Notes under the pieces: generated by a model
The model's database searches: none
Told to the model about the DNA's origin: nothing
The model's input: only the letters and a program-made list of their open reading frames with translations
NCBI RefSeq assembly: GCF_004362525.1
Contig: NZ_SNXS01000002.1
Coordinates: 372,001 to 436,000, forward strand
DNA from: Roseateles toxinivorans
Lineage (GTDB): Bacteria > Pseudomonadota > Gammaproteobacteria > Burkholderiales > Burkholderiaceae_C
DNA length: 64,000 bases
Direction of reading: 5' to 3'
Made by a program: the position numbers and the translations under genes
Shown: positions 44,395 to 52,940 of the stretch, piece by piece
Position numbering within the stretch: the first letter of the stretch is position 1
Layout of the letters: each line of letters opens with the position of its first letter

Positions 44395-46230
44395 CTACTT
44401 GGCGTTGCAGATCAAGGGGTAGTTGACTTCCTTCACCACGGAACACACGTTACCGCCTCCGTCCACGATGACGCCGGCGCCATTGAGCGAGCCGTCAAAG
44501 TACGGGTAGCCGGTCTCGCTGCCGAAGTTGTTGTTCTTGAAGATGTTGTTACCCAGTTTGACCTCTGCTGGCGTTGGTTTACGTTCGCCGGGGACTATTG
44601 AACACGCGTTTTGCGAATCGAAGGGGAACGAGAAATTGAAATATGAGGCGCGTGATGTAGAGCCAGTCAAAGGCTTGGTCAAAACGTTGCCCGAAAAAAC
44701 GTTGTTCTCGAAGCGAATCGCCGTATCGGCCGGCAATACGTGCTGCCAGTCAGAGCCCGCTGCGCGAAGGCAAAAGGAGCGAAAGAGGCCAAACAGCGCT
44801 GGCGCTTGTTCAACCTGGTTGTCCGAGAACTGGCTGTTGAAGACGCTCGACCAATACCAGCCGCCGATGCCGTAGATGGCTGCATTGCTGATCCTGTTGC
44901 GGCGAATGATGGCACCATTGAGGTCGCCCACCCATTCAATGCCAGCATCCCAAACATTGCGTATGGTGTTGTCCTGGACCAGCGCGTCGATCTCGTCAGT
45001 CAGGATGATGCCGTCATCAGCTCCGTTCCACTCCTTGATGCTGGCATTCCAGTTGCCGTCGAGTTCATTGCCGAGCAGACGGTTGTTGCTGCCGTAATTG
45101 CTGATCAGCAAGCCCGCCACGACCACGACGGGCACGGTGGTGACACGGTTATTGGAGATTGTGGCCCGATGGGTGTAATGCTGCTGGTAGCTGCCTGCAA
45201 GCTGGTTGCCGTCGAAGCGCAGCCGTTCGGAATTAGTCACATTGACGATGCTTGGTACGGAAGGGTCCGTCGACGACAGAACGCTGTTGGTGAAGCTCAG
45301 GTCCTTCACGTTCTGGATGTCCGTCCAGGCGGCGCTCACCCGGCAAGCCCGGACGGCAACTTGGCTGACGTTCAAAATTTCCAGGGCCCGGCTACCTTGG
45401 TCTCTGAGACCCGTGGCAATCGCATGACCCGCACAATCGAGCAAGACGTTGCTGGTGTCCTTGATGCGAATGCAGGGCAGGCCATCCAGGGGCAGGCCAA
45501 TCGATAGATCGGCGTCCAGCAGGTAGCTGCCGGGTTGATTGATGGTCTGGCAAGCACTCAGATGCGTTGGCGCCTTTGCTGGCGAAGCCGACAATAGGGT
45601 TGCCGAACTCTCGATCGTGCCGGCTGGGTTGGTGAGTTGCGCAGCGATGCGCGCCCCATCGTCGCCGTAGCTGAGCTTATCGAGCTTGTAGCTGAGACCG
45701 GTCGCGCCTGGGATGGGCGCTCCATCTCGAAGCCATTGCAGGCTGATCGGCTGAGAGCCGCGCGGTACGACGGTCCAGGTATAGCTGACGCCCTCGTCAA
45801 TGCTGACGGCTGTCGGCAGCCCGGTGACCAGAGACGCAATAATTGGTTTGACGGTCAGCGAAGCGGCGGCGCTGGTCACACCGCCCGCTGCGTTGCTGAC
45901 CGTGACGCTGAACTGCGCCCCGTTATCCGTCAGTTGGGCGGATGGCAGGGAATATCCATTTGACGTGGCGCCGCTGACGGGCGAACCGTTGCGTAGCCAT
46001 TGGTAGCTGAGGGGTTCGCTTCCAGACGCGTTGACCGTGAAGCTGACCGATGCGCCGTCATTGGCGATTGCGGCCAAGGGAGCGGCCGTGATGCTCGGCG
46101 CCGCCAACGGCGTGGCTGTCGGTGATGGAGCGGCCGGTTCGCTGCCCCCGCCGCCACCGCAACTTGCCTGGATGACCAGCACACCGAACAAAGATGCTCG
46201 CGACAAGCGACAAAGAAAAGCAGAACTCAT
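44395..46230 (-). CDS. Exported protein with Ig-like repeats and right-handed beta-helix
   Basis: 611 residues. A lipoprotein-like N-terminus (hydrophobic stretch then ASCGGGGG at about 22-29, a slightly non-canonical lipobox) leads to two Ig-like repeats (about 45-130 and 133-215) with YQWLRNGSPVSGAT and LQWLRDGAPIPGAT. A parallel beta-helix (about 240-530) follows, with Asn-rich turns such as ISNNRVTT, RNRISNAAIYGIGG and FENNVFSGN. Such folds occur in polysaccharide lyases and surface adhesins, but no catalytic motif could be assigned. Lower GC than the surroundings. Probably surface exposed; glycan binding or cleavage is an inference. Confidence 0.85.
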   Translation of the reverse strand: MSSAFLCRLSRASLFGVLVIQASCGGGGGSEPAAPSPTATPLAAPSITAAPLAAIANDGASVSFTVNASGSEPLSYQWLRNGSPVSGATSNGYSLPSAQLTDNGAQFSVTVSNAAGGVTSAAASLTVKPIIASLVTGLPTAVSIDEGVSYTWTVVPRGSQPISLQWLRDGAPIPGATGLSYKLDKLSYGDDGARIAAQLTNPAGTIESSATLLSASPAKAPTHLSACQTINQPGSYLLDADLSIGLPLDGLPCIRIKDTSNVLLDCAGHAIATGLRDQGSRALEILNVSQVAVRACRVSAAWTDIQNVKDLSFTNSVLSSTDPSVPSIVNVTNSERLRFDGNQLAGSYQQHYTHRATISNNRVTTVPVVVVAGLLISNYGSNNRLLGNELDGNWNASIKEWNGADDGIILTDEIDALVQDNTIRNVWDAGIEWVGDLNGAIIRRNRISNAAIYGIGGWYWSSVFNSQFSDNQVEQAPALFGLFRSFCLRAAGSDWQHVLPADTAIRFENNVFSGNVLTKPLTGSTSRASYFNFSFPFDSQNACSIVPGERKPTPAEVKLGNNIFKNNNFGSETGYPYFDGSLNGAGVIVDGGGNVCSVVKEVNYPLICNAK

Positions 46231-46546
46231 TGCAACCTCGCCCCCTGAAACGTAACCCGGCTTTTGCTGGTGAACTTAGCACATGGAAGTGCAATGCATC
46301 CAGGCGAGTTTCCCAATTTCTGCGGTGGCGGCGTGAGTTCTCCCCTTCGATCTGCAGACATTCACACCTGCCGAGCTGTACGACTGCAGCACCTTCGCCA
46401 CCGGTCATTCAAGCCGGCTAGCAGTCGCGTTAGGCAATGTAGTCTTCATGCCATGCTCGGTGAACGCGGTGCTTGGCCGCGAATGACAGCAAGCGCTGTG
46501 GAGCCGTGCGTCGCGATGGCCCAGTCCCTCTCAAGCCTGCAGTTCT
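46231..46546. other. Intergenic region, nothing recognised
   Basis: 316 bases between the beta-helix gene start and the amidase stop. It presumably holds the promoter of the beta-helix gene near its right part. No gene, RNA or repeat seen. Confidence 0.5.
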
Positions 46547-48022
46547 TTAGCCCGGCCTGCCTCCGTTGCTGACGCCCCCTTTTGCCAAGAACCTCCAGGC
46601 GGGCCGCACGCTCAACACATCCTGCGCGGCGTTCTCATACGCCCGCGCCAGCTGCAACAGCGCCAGATCGCCGCGCGGCCTGCCTATCAGCTGCAGGCCC
46701 ATGGGCAGGCCACTGGCGCTGAACCCCGCCGGCACGCTGATGCAGGGCAGGCCGGCCAGGGTGGCGTAGATCACCACCTCCATCCAGCGATGGTAAGTGT
46801 CCATCTGGCGGCCGGCGATCTGGGTCGGCCAGCGCTGCTCGGCGTCGAAGGGCCAGACCTGGGCCGAGGGCAGGGCCAGGACGTCGTGCTGCTCGAACAG
46901 GGCCAGCATCTGCTGGTAGAAGGCGCTGCGCTGAGCGCTGGCGGCCAGCGTCTGGGCACCGCTCAGATCGGCGGCCTGGTCATGCTCCCACAGTGCCTCG
47001 GGCTTGATCAGCGCACGGTTCGCCGGATTCGCCAGATGCGGCGCTAGGCGCGCGGCCACCAGCCAGCGCCGCCAGACCAGCCACGTCTGCCAGACCTGCT
47101 CGGGCGCAAAGCCGGGCTTGGCGATGGTATCGACCGTGCAGCCGCATTCCGTCAAGCGGCGCAGGGCCTGCTCGCAGACGTCCAGCACGCCGGGTTCCAT
47201 GGGCAGATAGCGGCCCAGATCGCCCAACCAGCCAATGCGCGCGGCCTTGGGCTCAAAGCCATCCAGCGCCGCGGCAAAGCTGGGATGGTCGGGCAGCGAC
47301 AGCGGCACGCGCGGGTCGTAGCCCGACTGGGTGTCGAGCAGCAGGGCCAGGTCTTGCACCGTGCGCGCCATGGGCCCTTCGGTGCTGAGCTGGGTCACCC
47401 ACACATCGTTGGCCGGCCAGGCCGGCACGCGGCCCTGGCTGGGGCGAAAGCCGAACACATTGTTCCAGCCGGCCGGGTTGCGCAGGCTGCCCATGAAGTC
47501 GCTGCCGTCGGCCACAGACACCATGCGCGTGGCCAGGGCCACGGCCGCGCCGCCGCTGCTGCCGCCGGCAGACTTCGACGGGTCATAGGCGTTGCGGGTG
47601 AGGCCGAACACCTCGTTGAAGGTGTGCGAGCCCAGGCCGAACTCGGGCGTGTTGGTCTTGCCGATGATGATGCAGCCAGCGGCCCTCATCCGCTGCACCA
47701 TCAGGCCATCCTGGGCGGGGACGAAGTCGCGCAGCAGCGGCGAGCCGGAGGTGGTGCGCAGGCCGGCGGTCTGCGCAATGTCCTTGATCGCCTGCGGCAG
47801 GCCGTGCATCCAGCCGACCGGCTGGCCGGACGCCAGCACGGCATCGCAGCCATCGGCCTCGCGCAGCAGCGTGTCCGCGTCGCGCAGGCTGACGATTGCG
47901 TTGTGGAGGGGGTTGACGGCAGCAATGCGCGCCAGCGTGGCCTGCATCACCTCGCGGCAGGAGACCTGGCGGGAGCGTATGGCGGCGGACAGCGCATGCG
48001 CCGTCAGATCGGTGATGTTCAT
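46547..48022 (-). CDS. Amidase (amidase signature family)
   Basis: 491 residues. The Ser-cisSer-Lys triad is visible: K80 in AIKDI, S155 in SAGGSSGGAA, and the nucleophile at about S179 in VADGSDFMGSLRNPA. Length is normal. Hydrolyses amides in the cytosol; the substrate cannot be read from sequence. The ATG at 48022 is used; a much longer in-frame extension runs antisense through the next gene and is not real. It may belong functionally with the M20 and lyase-hydrolase genes across the less GC-rich insertion. Confidence 0.92.
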   Translation of the reverse strand: MNITDLTAHALSAAIRSRQVSCREVMQATLARIAAVNPLHNAIVSLRDADTLLREADGCDAVLASGQPVGWMHGLPQAIKDIAQTAGLRTTSGSPLLRDFVPAQDGLMVQRMRAAGCIIIGKTNTPEFGLGSHTFNEVFGLTRNAYDPSKSAGGSSGGAAVALATRMVSVADGSDFMGSLRNPAGWNNVFGFRPSQGRVPAWPANDVWVTQLSTEGPMARTVQDLALLLDTQSGYDPRVPLSLPDHPSFAAALDGFEPKAARIGWLGDLGRYLPMEPGVLDVCEQALRRLTECGCTVDTIAKPGFAPEQVWQTWLVWRRWLVAARLAPHLANPANRALIKPEALWEHDQAADLSGAQTLAASAQRSAFYQQMLALFEQHDVLALPSAQVWPFDAEQRWPTQIAGRQMDTYHRWMEVVIYATLAGLPCISVPAGFSASGLPMGLQLIGRPRGDLALLQLARAYENAAQDVLSVRPAWRFLAKGGVSNGGRPG

Positions 48023-48112
48023 GGGAGCCGATTCTGGCCGCGTTTGCGCGCACCATGGGTCGCTTTTCGCACGCCGCCGCGCTACGATGGGCCGCCGCAA
48101 CCGGGAGCGCCT

Positions 48113-49153
48113 ATGCCTTACTACGCTGGCCTGAAGAAGATCCAGGACGCCGCGACGCGCAAACGCACCGTCGACGGACTCAAGCGTTTGCGCGGTGCAC
48201 TGTCCACGGCGCTGCCGGCCAGGACGGCCTCCGACACCCTGCTGCTGGCGACCTGGAACATACGCGAGTTCGACTCCGGCAAATACGGCTACCGGGCCGA
48301 GGAGCCCTATTTCTACATCGCCGAGATCCTCAGCCGCTTCGACCTGATCGCCATCCAGGAGGTGCGCGACGGGCTCTACCCCTTGCAGGTGCTGCAGCGG
48401 CTGCTGGGTAGTTGGTGGGACTTCATCGTCACCGACGTGACGCTGGGCACCTCGGGCAACTCCGAGCGCATGGCCTATCTGTTCGACCGCCGCAAGGTCA
48501 GCTTCACCGGCCTGGCGGCCGAGCTGGTGCTGCCCAAGGTCAATGGGGCCAAGACCGAGCCGGTGCAGATGGCCCGCTCGCCCTATATCGCCGGCTTTCG
48601 CGCCGGCTGGGCCTATCTGACCCTGGCCACGGTGCACATCTACTACGGCGAGAGCGTGCCGGTGGACCCGCGCCGGCTGGAGGAGATCACCGCCTTCGGC
48701 AAGACCCTGGCCAAGTACGCAGGCAAGCTGTCGAGCGCGCCGCAGTACGAGCCCGGCGGTACGCCGGTGCGCGACAACCTGATCGCGCTGGGCGACTTCA
48801 ATATCTTCAACCGCAAGGACGTGACGATGGAGGCGCTGACGGCCGCCGGCTTTCGCGTGCCCGAGGCGCTGCAGTCGGTGCCCGGCTCGAACGTGACCAA
48901 GGACCGGCACTACGACCAGATCGCCTATTTCAAGGAGCTGGCCCATCTGACGCCCACCGGCAAGGCCGGCGTGTTCGATTTCTACGAGCAGGTCTATCGC
49001 CTTGAGGACGAAGCCCTCTATGCCGCCGAGCGCGCCGCCAAGCCCGGCCGCAACTTCAAGGACTGGCGCACCTACCGCATGAGCGACCACCTGCCGATGT
49101 GGATCGAGTTCGGCATCGACGATGGCGATGCCTACCTCGACTCACTGAGTTAG
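48113..49153 (+). CDS. Endonuclease/exonuclease/phosphatase family protein
   Basis: 346 residues, DNase I-like fold. Motifs in order: LLATWNIREF (metal-binding Asn), IAIQEVRD (catalytic Glu), GDFNIFN (Asp/Asn), and the C-terminal MSDHLPMW (Asp-His). The ATG at 48113 follows GGGAG by six bases. No clear signal peptide is seen. Could cleave DNA, RNA or phosphoesters. It overlaps the convergent lyase gene by about 12 bases at the 3' end. Confidence 0.88.
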   Translation: MPYYAGLKKIQDAATRKRTVDGLKRLRGALSTALPARTASDTLLLATWNIREFDSGKYGYRAEEPYFYIAEILSRFDLIAIQEVRDGLYPLQVLQRLLGSWWDFIVTDVTLGTSGNSERMAYLFDRRKVSFTGLAAELVLPKVNGAKTEPVQMARSPYIAGFRAGWAYLTLATVHIYYGESVPVDPRRLEEITAFGKTLAKYAGKLSSAPQYEPGGTPVRDNLIALGDFNIFNRKDVTMEALTAAGFRVPEALQSVPGSNVTKDRHYDQIAYFKELAHLTPTGKAGVFDFYEQVYRLEDEALYAAERAAKPGRNFKDWRTYRMSDHLPMWIEFGIDDGDAYLDSLS

Positions 49154-50491
49154 CGAATCCAGCACCCGGTCCACCATCACGCCCGACTGACCGAGATAGT
49201 TGCTCGGGTCGCACAGTGCCGCCAGCGCGGGCCGGTCGAGGTGCTTGTTGATCTCGGGGTGCTCGCAGAGCAGGTCCAGCAGCGGGCGTTGCTCCTTCAC
49301 CGCGGCGCGGCAGATGTCATATACCAGGTCATGGGCGTACTCGCGGCCGATGTAGGGGCCTAGCCCCATCATCACCGCCTCGCTCATTACCAGACCGTGG
49401 GTCATGTCGATATTGCGGCGCATCGCGGCCACATCGACCTCCAGGCCTTCAAGCACGAGGCGCGATTGCCTCAGCGCGCCGGCCATCAGGCAGAAGGCCT
49501 CGGGCAGCACGATCCATTCGATCTCCCAGGGTCCGGTGCTGCGCTCGTGGTCGGCCACCATCGCGTCCATCAGCGCGGCCGCATGCTGGCGCACGACCGA
49601 GATCGCCGCGTGGATGTAGCAGCTCGAAATGGGGTTGCGCTTTTGCGGCATCGTGCTGCTGGAGCCTCGGCCGTGAGCATAGGGTTCGAAGACCTCGCCG
49701 ACCTCCGTCTGCATCATCAGCTTCACGTCCATGCTCAGCTTGCCCAGGGTGCCGCCGACCAGGCCGAGGAAGGCGCCGACCTCGGCGATGTTGTCGCGTA
49801 TCGTGTGCCAGGCAATGACGGGCTGGGCCAGGCCCAGCTCGGCGCACAGCGCGGCCTGGGTGTCCATCGCGCCGGTCTGCAGCGAGGCCAGCGTGCCGGC
49901 CGCTCCGGCGAACTCGCCGACCAGCACGCGCGGCCGCAGCTGGGCCAGCCGCTCGCGGTGCCGCTCGACGGCCGACAGCAGGCCCGCCATCTTGTAGCCG
50001 AAGGTGACCGGAATCGCCTGCTGCAGATTGCTCCGCCCAATCATCGGTGTGTCGCGATGTTCCCTGCACAGCTTGGCCAGCGCGGCCGAGATCGCCGCCA
50101 GCTCGGCATCCACCAGTTCCAGCCCCTCGCGGATCTGCAATACCGTGGCGGTGTCGGTGATGTCCTGCGTGGTCGCGCCCCAGTGGCAATACTCGCCCAG
50201 CTTGTCGCGGCACAGCAGGTTCAGCTGCGAGACCACGCCCAGTATCGGGTAGCCGATGCGCTCGGTCTGCTGGCGCAGCTTGGCCATGTCGATCTGGTCG
50301 AGCTGGCAGTGGCTGATGATCTCGTCGGCCGCCTCCTGAGGAATCAGGCCCAGCTGCCCCTGCACCTTGGCCAGCGCCGCTTCGATGTCCAGGTACTTCT
50401 GCGTGCGGTTCTCGTCGGACCAGACCGCGCGCATCGCGTCGCTGGAGAAGATGCCTTGGAAGATGGCGGAGTCAATGATTGTCGAGGCCAT
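49142..50491 (-). CDS. Class II fumarase/aspartase superfamily lyase (adenylosuccinate lyase/carboxymuconate cycloisomerase-like)
   Basis: 449 residues. The superfamily signature GSSSTMPQKRNP (about 276-287) and the conserved blocks HWGATTQDITDTA (103-115) and TPMIGRSNLQQAIPVTFG are present. The fold is all-helical and tetrameric. The family performs beta-elimination of amines or alcohols from succinyl-type substrates, or cycloisomerisation. It is not the housekeeping PurB, judging by its place at the end of a catabolic operon. Together with PrpF, CaiB and CitE-like proteins it may release a dicarboxylate from an N- or O-substituted precursor. The ATG at 50491 is preceded by an AGAC/GGAG-type site. 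Confidence 0.88.
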   Translation of the reverse strand: MASTIIDSAIFQGIFSSDAMRAVWSDENRTQKYLDIEAALAKVQGQLGLIPQEAADEIISHCQLDQIDMAKLRQQTERIGYPILGVVSQLNLLCRDKLGEYCHWGATTQDITDTATVLQIREGLELVDAELAAISAALAKLCREHRDTPMIGRSNLQQAIPVTFGYKMAGLLSAVERHRERLAQLRPRVLVGEFAGAAGTLASLQTGAMDTQAALCAELGLAQPVIAWHTIRDNIAEVGAFLGLVGGTLGKLSMDVKLMMQTEVGEVFEPYAHGRGSSSTMPQKRNPISSCYIHAAISVVRQHAAALMDAMVADHERSTGPWEIEWIVLPEAFCLMAGALRQSRLVLEGLEVDVAAMRRNIDMTHGLVMSEAVMMGLGPYIGREYAHDLVYDICRAAVKEQRPLLDLLCEHPEINKHLDRPALAALCDPSNYLGQSGVMVDRVLDSLTQ

Positions 50492-50520
50492 GATGGGTCT
50501 CCGTGTTGGGGTTCGGTAGG

Positions 50521-51345
50521 TCAGTGGCCGGCGCGCTGTAGCGTGCGCTGCGCTTGCAGAACCACCGGTCGGTCAATCATTCGGCCGTCCAGCCGCGCAG
50601 CGCCTGGCGAGGCCGCGTCGGCGGCCAGTACGCGCCGTGCCCAGTCCAGCGCCTGCGGGCTTGGGGCCAGTGCGTGGTGGATGGGGGCCACCTGCTTTGG
50701 GTGGATGCAGAGCTTTGCGGAGAAGCCCAGCCGGCGCGCCCAGGCCAGGTCGGCGAGCAGGCGTGGCTCGTCGTCGATCTGCGGCGTGACCCCGGCCACA
50801 GGGCCTGGCAGACCCGCCAGACGGGAGGCCAGCACCAGCTGGCTGGCGGCATGGAGCAGGCCATCGGACTGCTCGGCGATGTCCAGATCGAGGTCCAGCG
50901 CAAAGTCCAGCGTGCCGAAGACCAGGCGCGCAACGCCGGAGCATTGCGCCATTACGGTGGCCGCAGCGATGCCGCGCGCCGACTCGATCAGGGCCAGCAC
51001 CTCGACAGCAGGAAGCACCTCATGCAGCGCATCGATCTCGCTGGCGGACTCGGTCTTGGCCAGCATGGCGCGGCCCAGCCCGGCCTCTCGCAGCAGGCCC
51101 AGATCGTCAGCGAAATGGCTGCTGCTCGCCTCGTTGATGCGCACGACGACGCGTGCGCGTTCGTCGTCACTGGCTCCGGCCGACCAGTTGGCGATGGCGT
51201 CCCGTGCCGCGGCCTTGGTCTCGGCGGTCACCGCGTCTTCGAGGTCAAGCACCACGGCGTCCGCGCCGCTGGCCAGCGCCTTGGCGAAGCGTTCGGCACG
51301 ATTGCCGGGCACGAACAGATAGGTGCGCGCTGTGGGCGAGGCCAT
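50521..51345 (-). CDS. HpcH/HpaI aldolase-citrate lyase family protein (CitE-like acyl-CoA lyase)
   Basis: 274 residues. RTYLFVPGNRAERFAKAL and GADAVVLDLEDAV at the N-terminus, a central ALIESARGIA and later FGTLDFALDLDL and KLCIHPKQV are the active-site blocks of CitE-like enzymes such as citramalyl-CoA and malyl-CoA lyases (TIM barrel, Mg2+). The ATG at 51345 gives the family N-terminus. Fits the C-C cleavage step of the operon. A gap of about 400 bases with structured repeats separates it from the upstream CoA-transferase. Confidence 0.92.
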   Translation of the reverse strand: MASPTARTYLFVPGNRAERFAKALASGADAVVLDLEDAVTAETKAAARDAIANWSAGASDDERARVVVRINEASSSHFADDLGLLREAGLGRAMLAKTESASEIDALHEVLPAVEVLALIESARGIAAATVMAQCSGVARLVFGTLDFALDLDLDIAEQSDGLLHAASQLVLASRLAGLPGPVAGVTPQIDDEPRLLADLAWARRLGFSAKLCIHPKQVAPIHHALAPSPQALDWARRVLAADAASPGAARLDGRMIDRPVVLQAQRTLQRAGH

Positions 51346-51413
51346 TTCAGTTCTCCACCGCGCTGGGCGCGACACTCGACACCTGAAGCATGAGGCGGCA
51401 GGACCGAGGGCGC

Positions 51414-51491
51414 GCCGGCCGCTGCGGGCTGAAGCCTTGTCCGGCCCTGGACGGGCCGAACTCCGGCTTCCCTATGCCCGCTGCGGCCGGC
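51414..51491 (+). repeat. Structured repeat, copy 1
   Basis: A 78-base imperfect hairpin. The outer stem is GCCGGCC-GCTGC-GGGC (51414-51429) with GCCC-GCTGC-GGCCGGC (51476-51491), having one T-T mismatch. An inner stem includes TGAAGCC and GTCCGGCCC. The second copy is inverted and downstream. Confidence 0.85.
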
Positions 51492-51580
51492 ACACCCTCG
51501 GTCCAGCTGCAACGGGTGTGGAGGCTCGCCAATCCGCAAGGCTCGTGCACCACGCGGGGTCGGCGGCCACCAACGCATCC

Positions 51581-51689
51581 GCAGAGGGGGTGGGGGGCCG
51601 GCCACGACGGGCATAAAGAAGCTGGAGGTCGGGCCGAAGGGACCGGCCCAAGCTTCAGCCCGTGGTGGCCGGCCCCCCGCCCCCTCTGC
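51581..51689 (-). repeat. Structured repeat, copy 2 (inverted)
   Basis: Core 51597-51673 is homologous, in reverse complement, to copy 1 along its full length. Here the stem is extended outward to 51581-51612 with 51658-51689 (32 bases per arm, two mismatches). The variable five-base stem segment is ACCAC/GTCGT instead of GCTGC/GCTGC, keeping pairing at four of five positions and the mismatch at the same place. Confidence 0.85.
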
Positions 51690-51749
51690 CACCCCATTGC
51701 AGCCAAGCGCAAAGCACCGCCACCCTCGGACAAGTCGATCAGTTTCATC

Positions 51750-52928
51750 TCAGATCGCCTCGGCAGCACGCAGCGACCGTATGGCCTCGACATCCAGGCC
51801 CAGTTCGGCCAGGATCGCATCGGTTTGCTCGCCCAGGGCCGGCACCGGGTCCATGCGTGGGCCTTCGTCCCAGGTTCCCGGCGGCAGCAAGGCCGGCACC
51901 GGACCCGCCGAGGTGCCCACCTCGCGCCAGCGCTCGCGGGCCTTCAGTTGCGGATGGGCCCAAACGTCGGCCATCGTGTTGACGCGGGCGTTGGCGATCT
52001 GTGCCAGCTCCAAGCGTTCGACCACCTGGGCCACCGTCAGCGGCTTGAAGGCCTCGACGATCAGCGCCCGCAGCGCCACCCGTTCGGCCACGCGCTGGGC
52101 GTTGCCGGCAAAGCGGGCATCCTGCGCCAGCTCAGGCTGCTGCAAGACCGTGGTGCAGAAGTTCAGCCACTCGCGCTCGTTCTGCAGGCCCATCATCACC
52201 GTGCCGCCATCACCGGTCGGGAAGGGGCCGTAGGGGTAGATGGTCGCGTGGCTGGCGCCGGTGCGCGGCGGCGGTGGCGCGCCGTCGAAGGCGTAGTACA
52301 GCGGGTAGCTGGTCCACTCGGTCAAGGCCTCCAGCATCGAGATGTCGATGTGCTGGCCCCGGCCAGTCTGGCTGCGTTGCAGCAGCGCGGCCAGGATATT
52401 GGTGTAGGCATACATGCCAGCGGCGATGTCTGCAATCGACGAGCCGGCCTTGCTGGGCTCGTCGGCCGTGCCGGTGACCGAGACGAAGCCCGCCTCGCTC
52501 TGGATCAGCAGGTCGTAGGCCTTCTTGTCGCGATAGGGGCCGTCGGCCCCGTAGCCTGAGATGTCGCACACGATGATGGCCGGCTTCAGCGCCGCCAGCC
52601 GCTCGTAGCCCAAGCCCAATCTCGCCGCGGCGCCGGGGGCCAGGTTTTGCACCACCACGTCGGCCTGCTCCAGCACCAGGCGCTCCAGCACATTGGCGGC
52701 CTCGGGGTGCTTGACGTCCAGCGTCAGGCTTTCCTTGGATCGATTGGTCCAGACGAAGTGCGAGGCCAGGCCACGCACCCGGCTGTCATAGCCACGGGCG
52801 AAGTCGCCGCTGCCGGGGCGTTCGATCTTGATCACCCGCGCGCCGAGGTCGGCCAGCTGGCGGGTGGCGAATGGCGCCGCGATCGCATGTTCCAGCGTCA
52901 CGACGGTCAGGCCTTTGAGGGGCTGCAT
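51750..52928 (-). CDS. CaiB/BaiF family CoA-transferase
   Basis: 392 residues. Family III CoA-transferase: MQPLKGLTVVTLEHAIAAPFATRQLADLGARVIKIE opening block, conserved WTNRSKESLTLDVKHPE and DVVVQNLAPG segments, and the catalytic Asp expected in the ISGYGADGPY region. Transfers CoA from an acyl-CoA such as succinyl-CoA to a carboxylic acid. In the known itaconate pathway this enzyme (Ict) is followed by a MaoC-like hydratase and a CitE-like lyase, the same set as here. Confidence 0.93.
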   Translation of the reverse strand: MQPLKGLTVVTLEHAIAAPFATRQLADLGARVIKIERPGSGDFARGYDSRVRGLASHFVWTNRSKESLTLDVKHPEAANVLERLVLEQADVVVQNLAPGAAARLGLGYERLAALKPAIIVCDISGYGADGPYRDKKAYDLLIQSEAGFVSVTGTADEPSKAGSSIADIAAGMYAYTNILAALLQRSQTGRGQHIDISMLEALTEWTSYPLYYAFDGAPPPPRTGASHATIYPYGPFPTGDGGTVMMGLQNEREWLNFCTTVLQQPELAQDARFAGNAQRVAERVALRALIVEAFKPLTVAQVVERLELAQIANARVNTMADVWAHPQLKARERWREVGTSAGPVPALLPPGTWDEGPRMDPVPALGEQTDAILAELGLDVEAIRSLRAAEAI

Positions 52929-52940
52929 TGCTGTTTCCTT

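Larger units (their letters stand above)
51346..51749. other. Gap inside the operon, containing two hairpin repeats
   Basis: 404 bases between the CoA-transferase and lyase genes, the only large gap of this operon. No plausible gene. It contains the two related hairpin elements listed separately. Confidence 0.8.

Noticed and set aside
48023-49090. N-terminal extension of the amidase frame
   Set aside because: It is antisense to the endonuclease/phosphatase gene and unlike the amidase family, which begins at 48022.
49142-50491. Calling the aspartase-superfamily lyase purB
   Set aside because: It lies in a catabolic operon with CoA-transferase and CitE-like genes, not a purine or housekeeping context.
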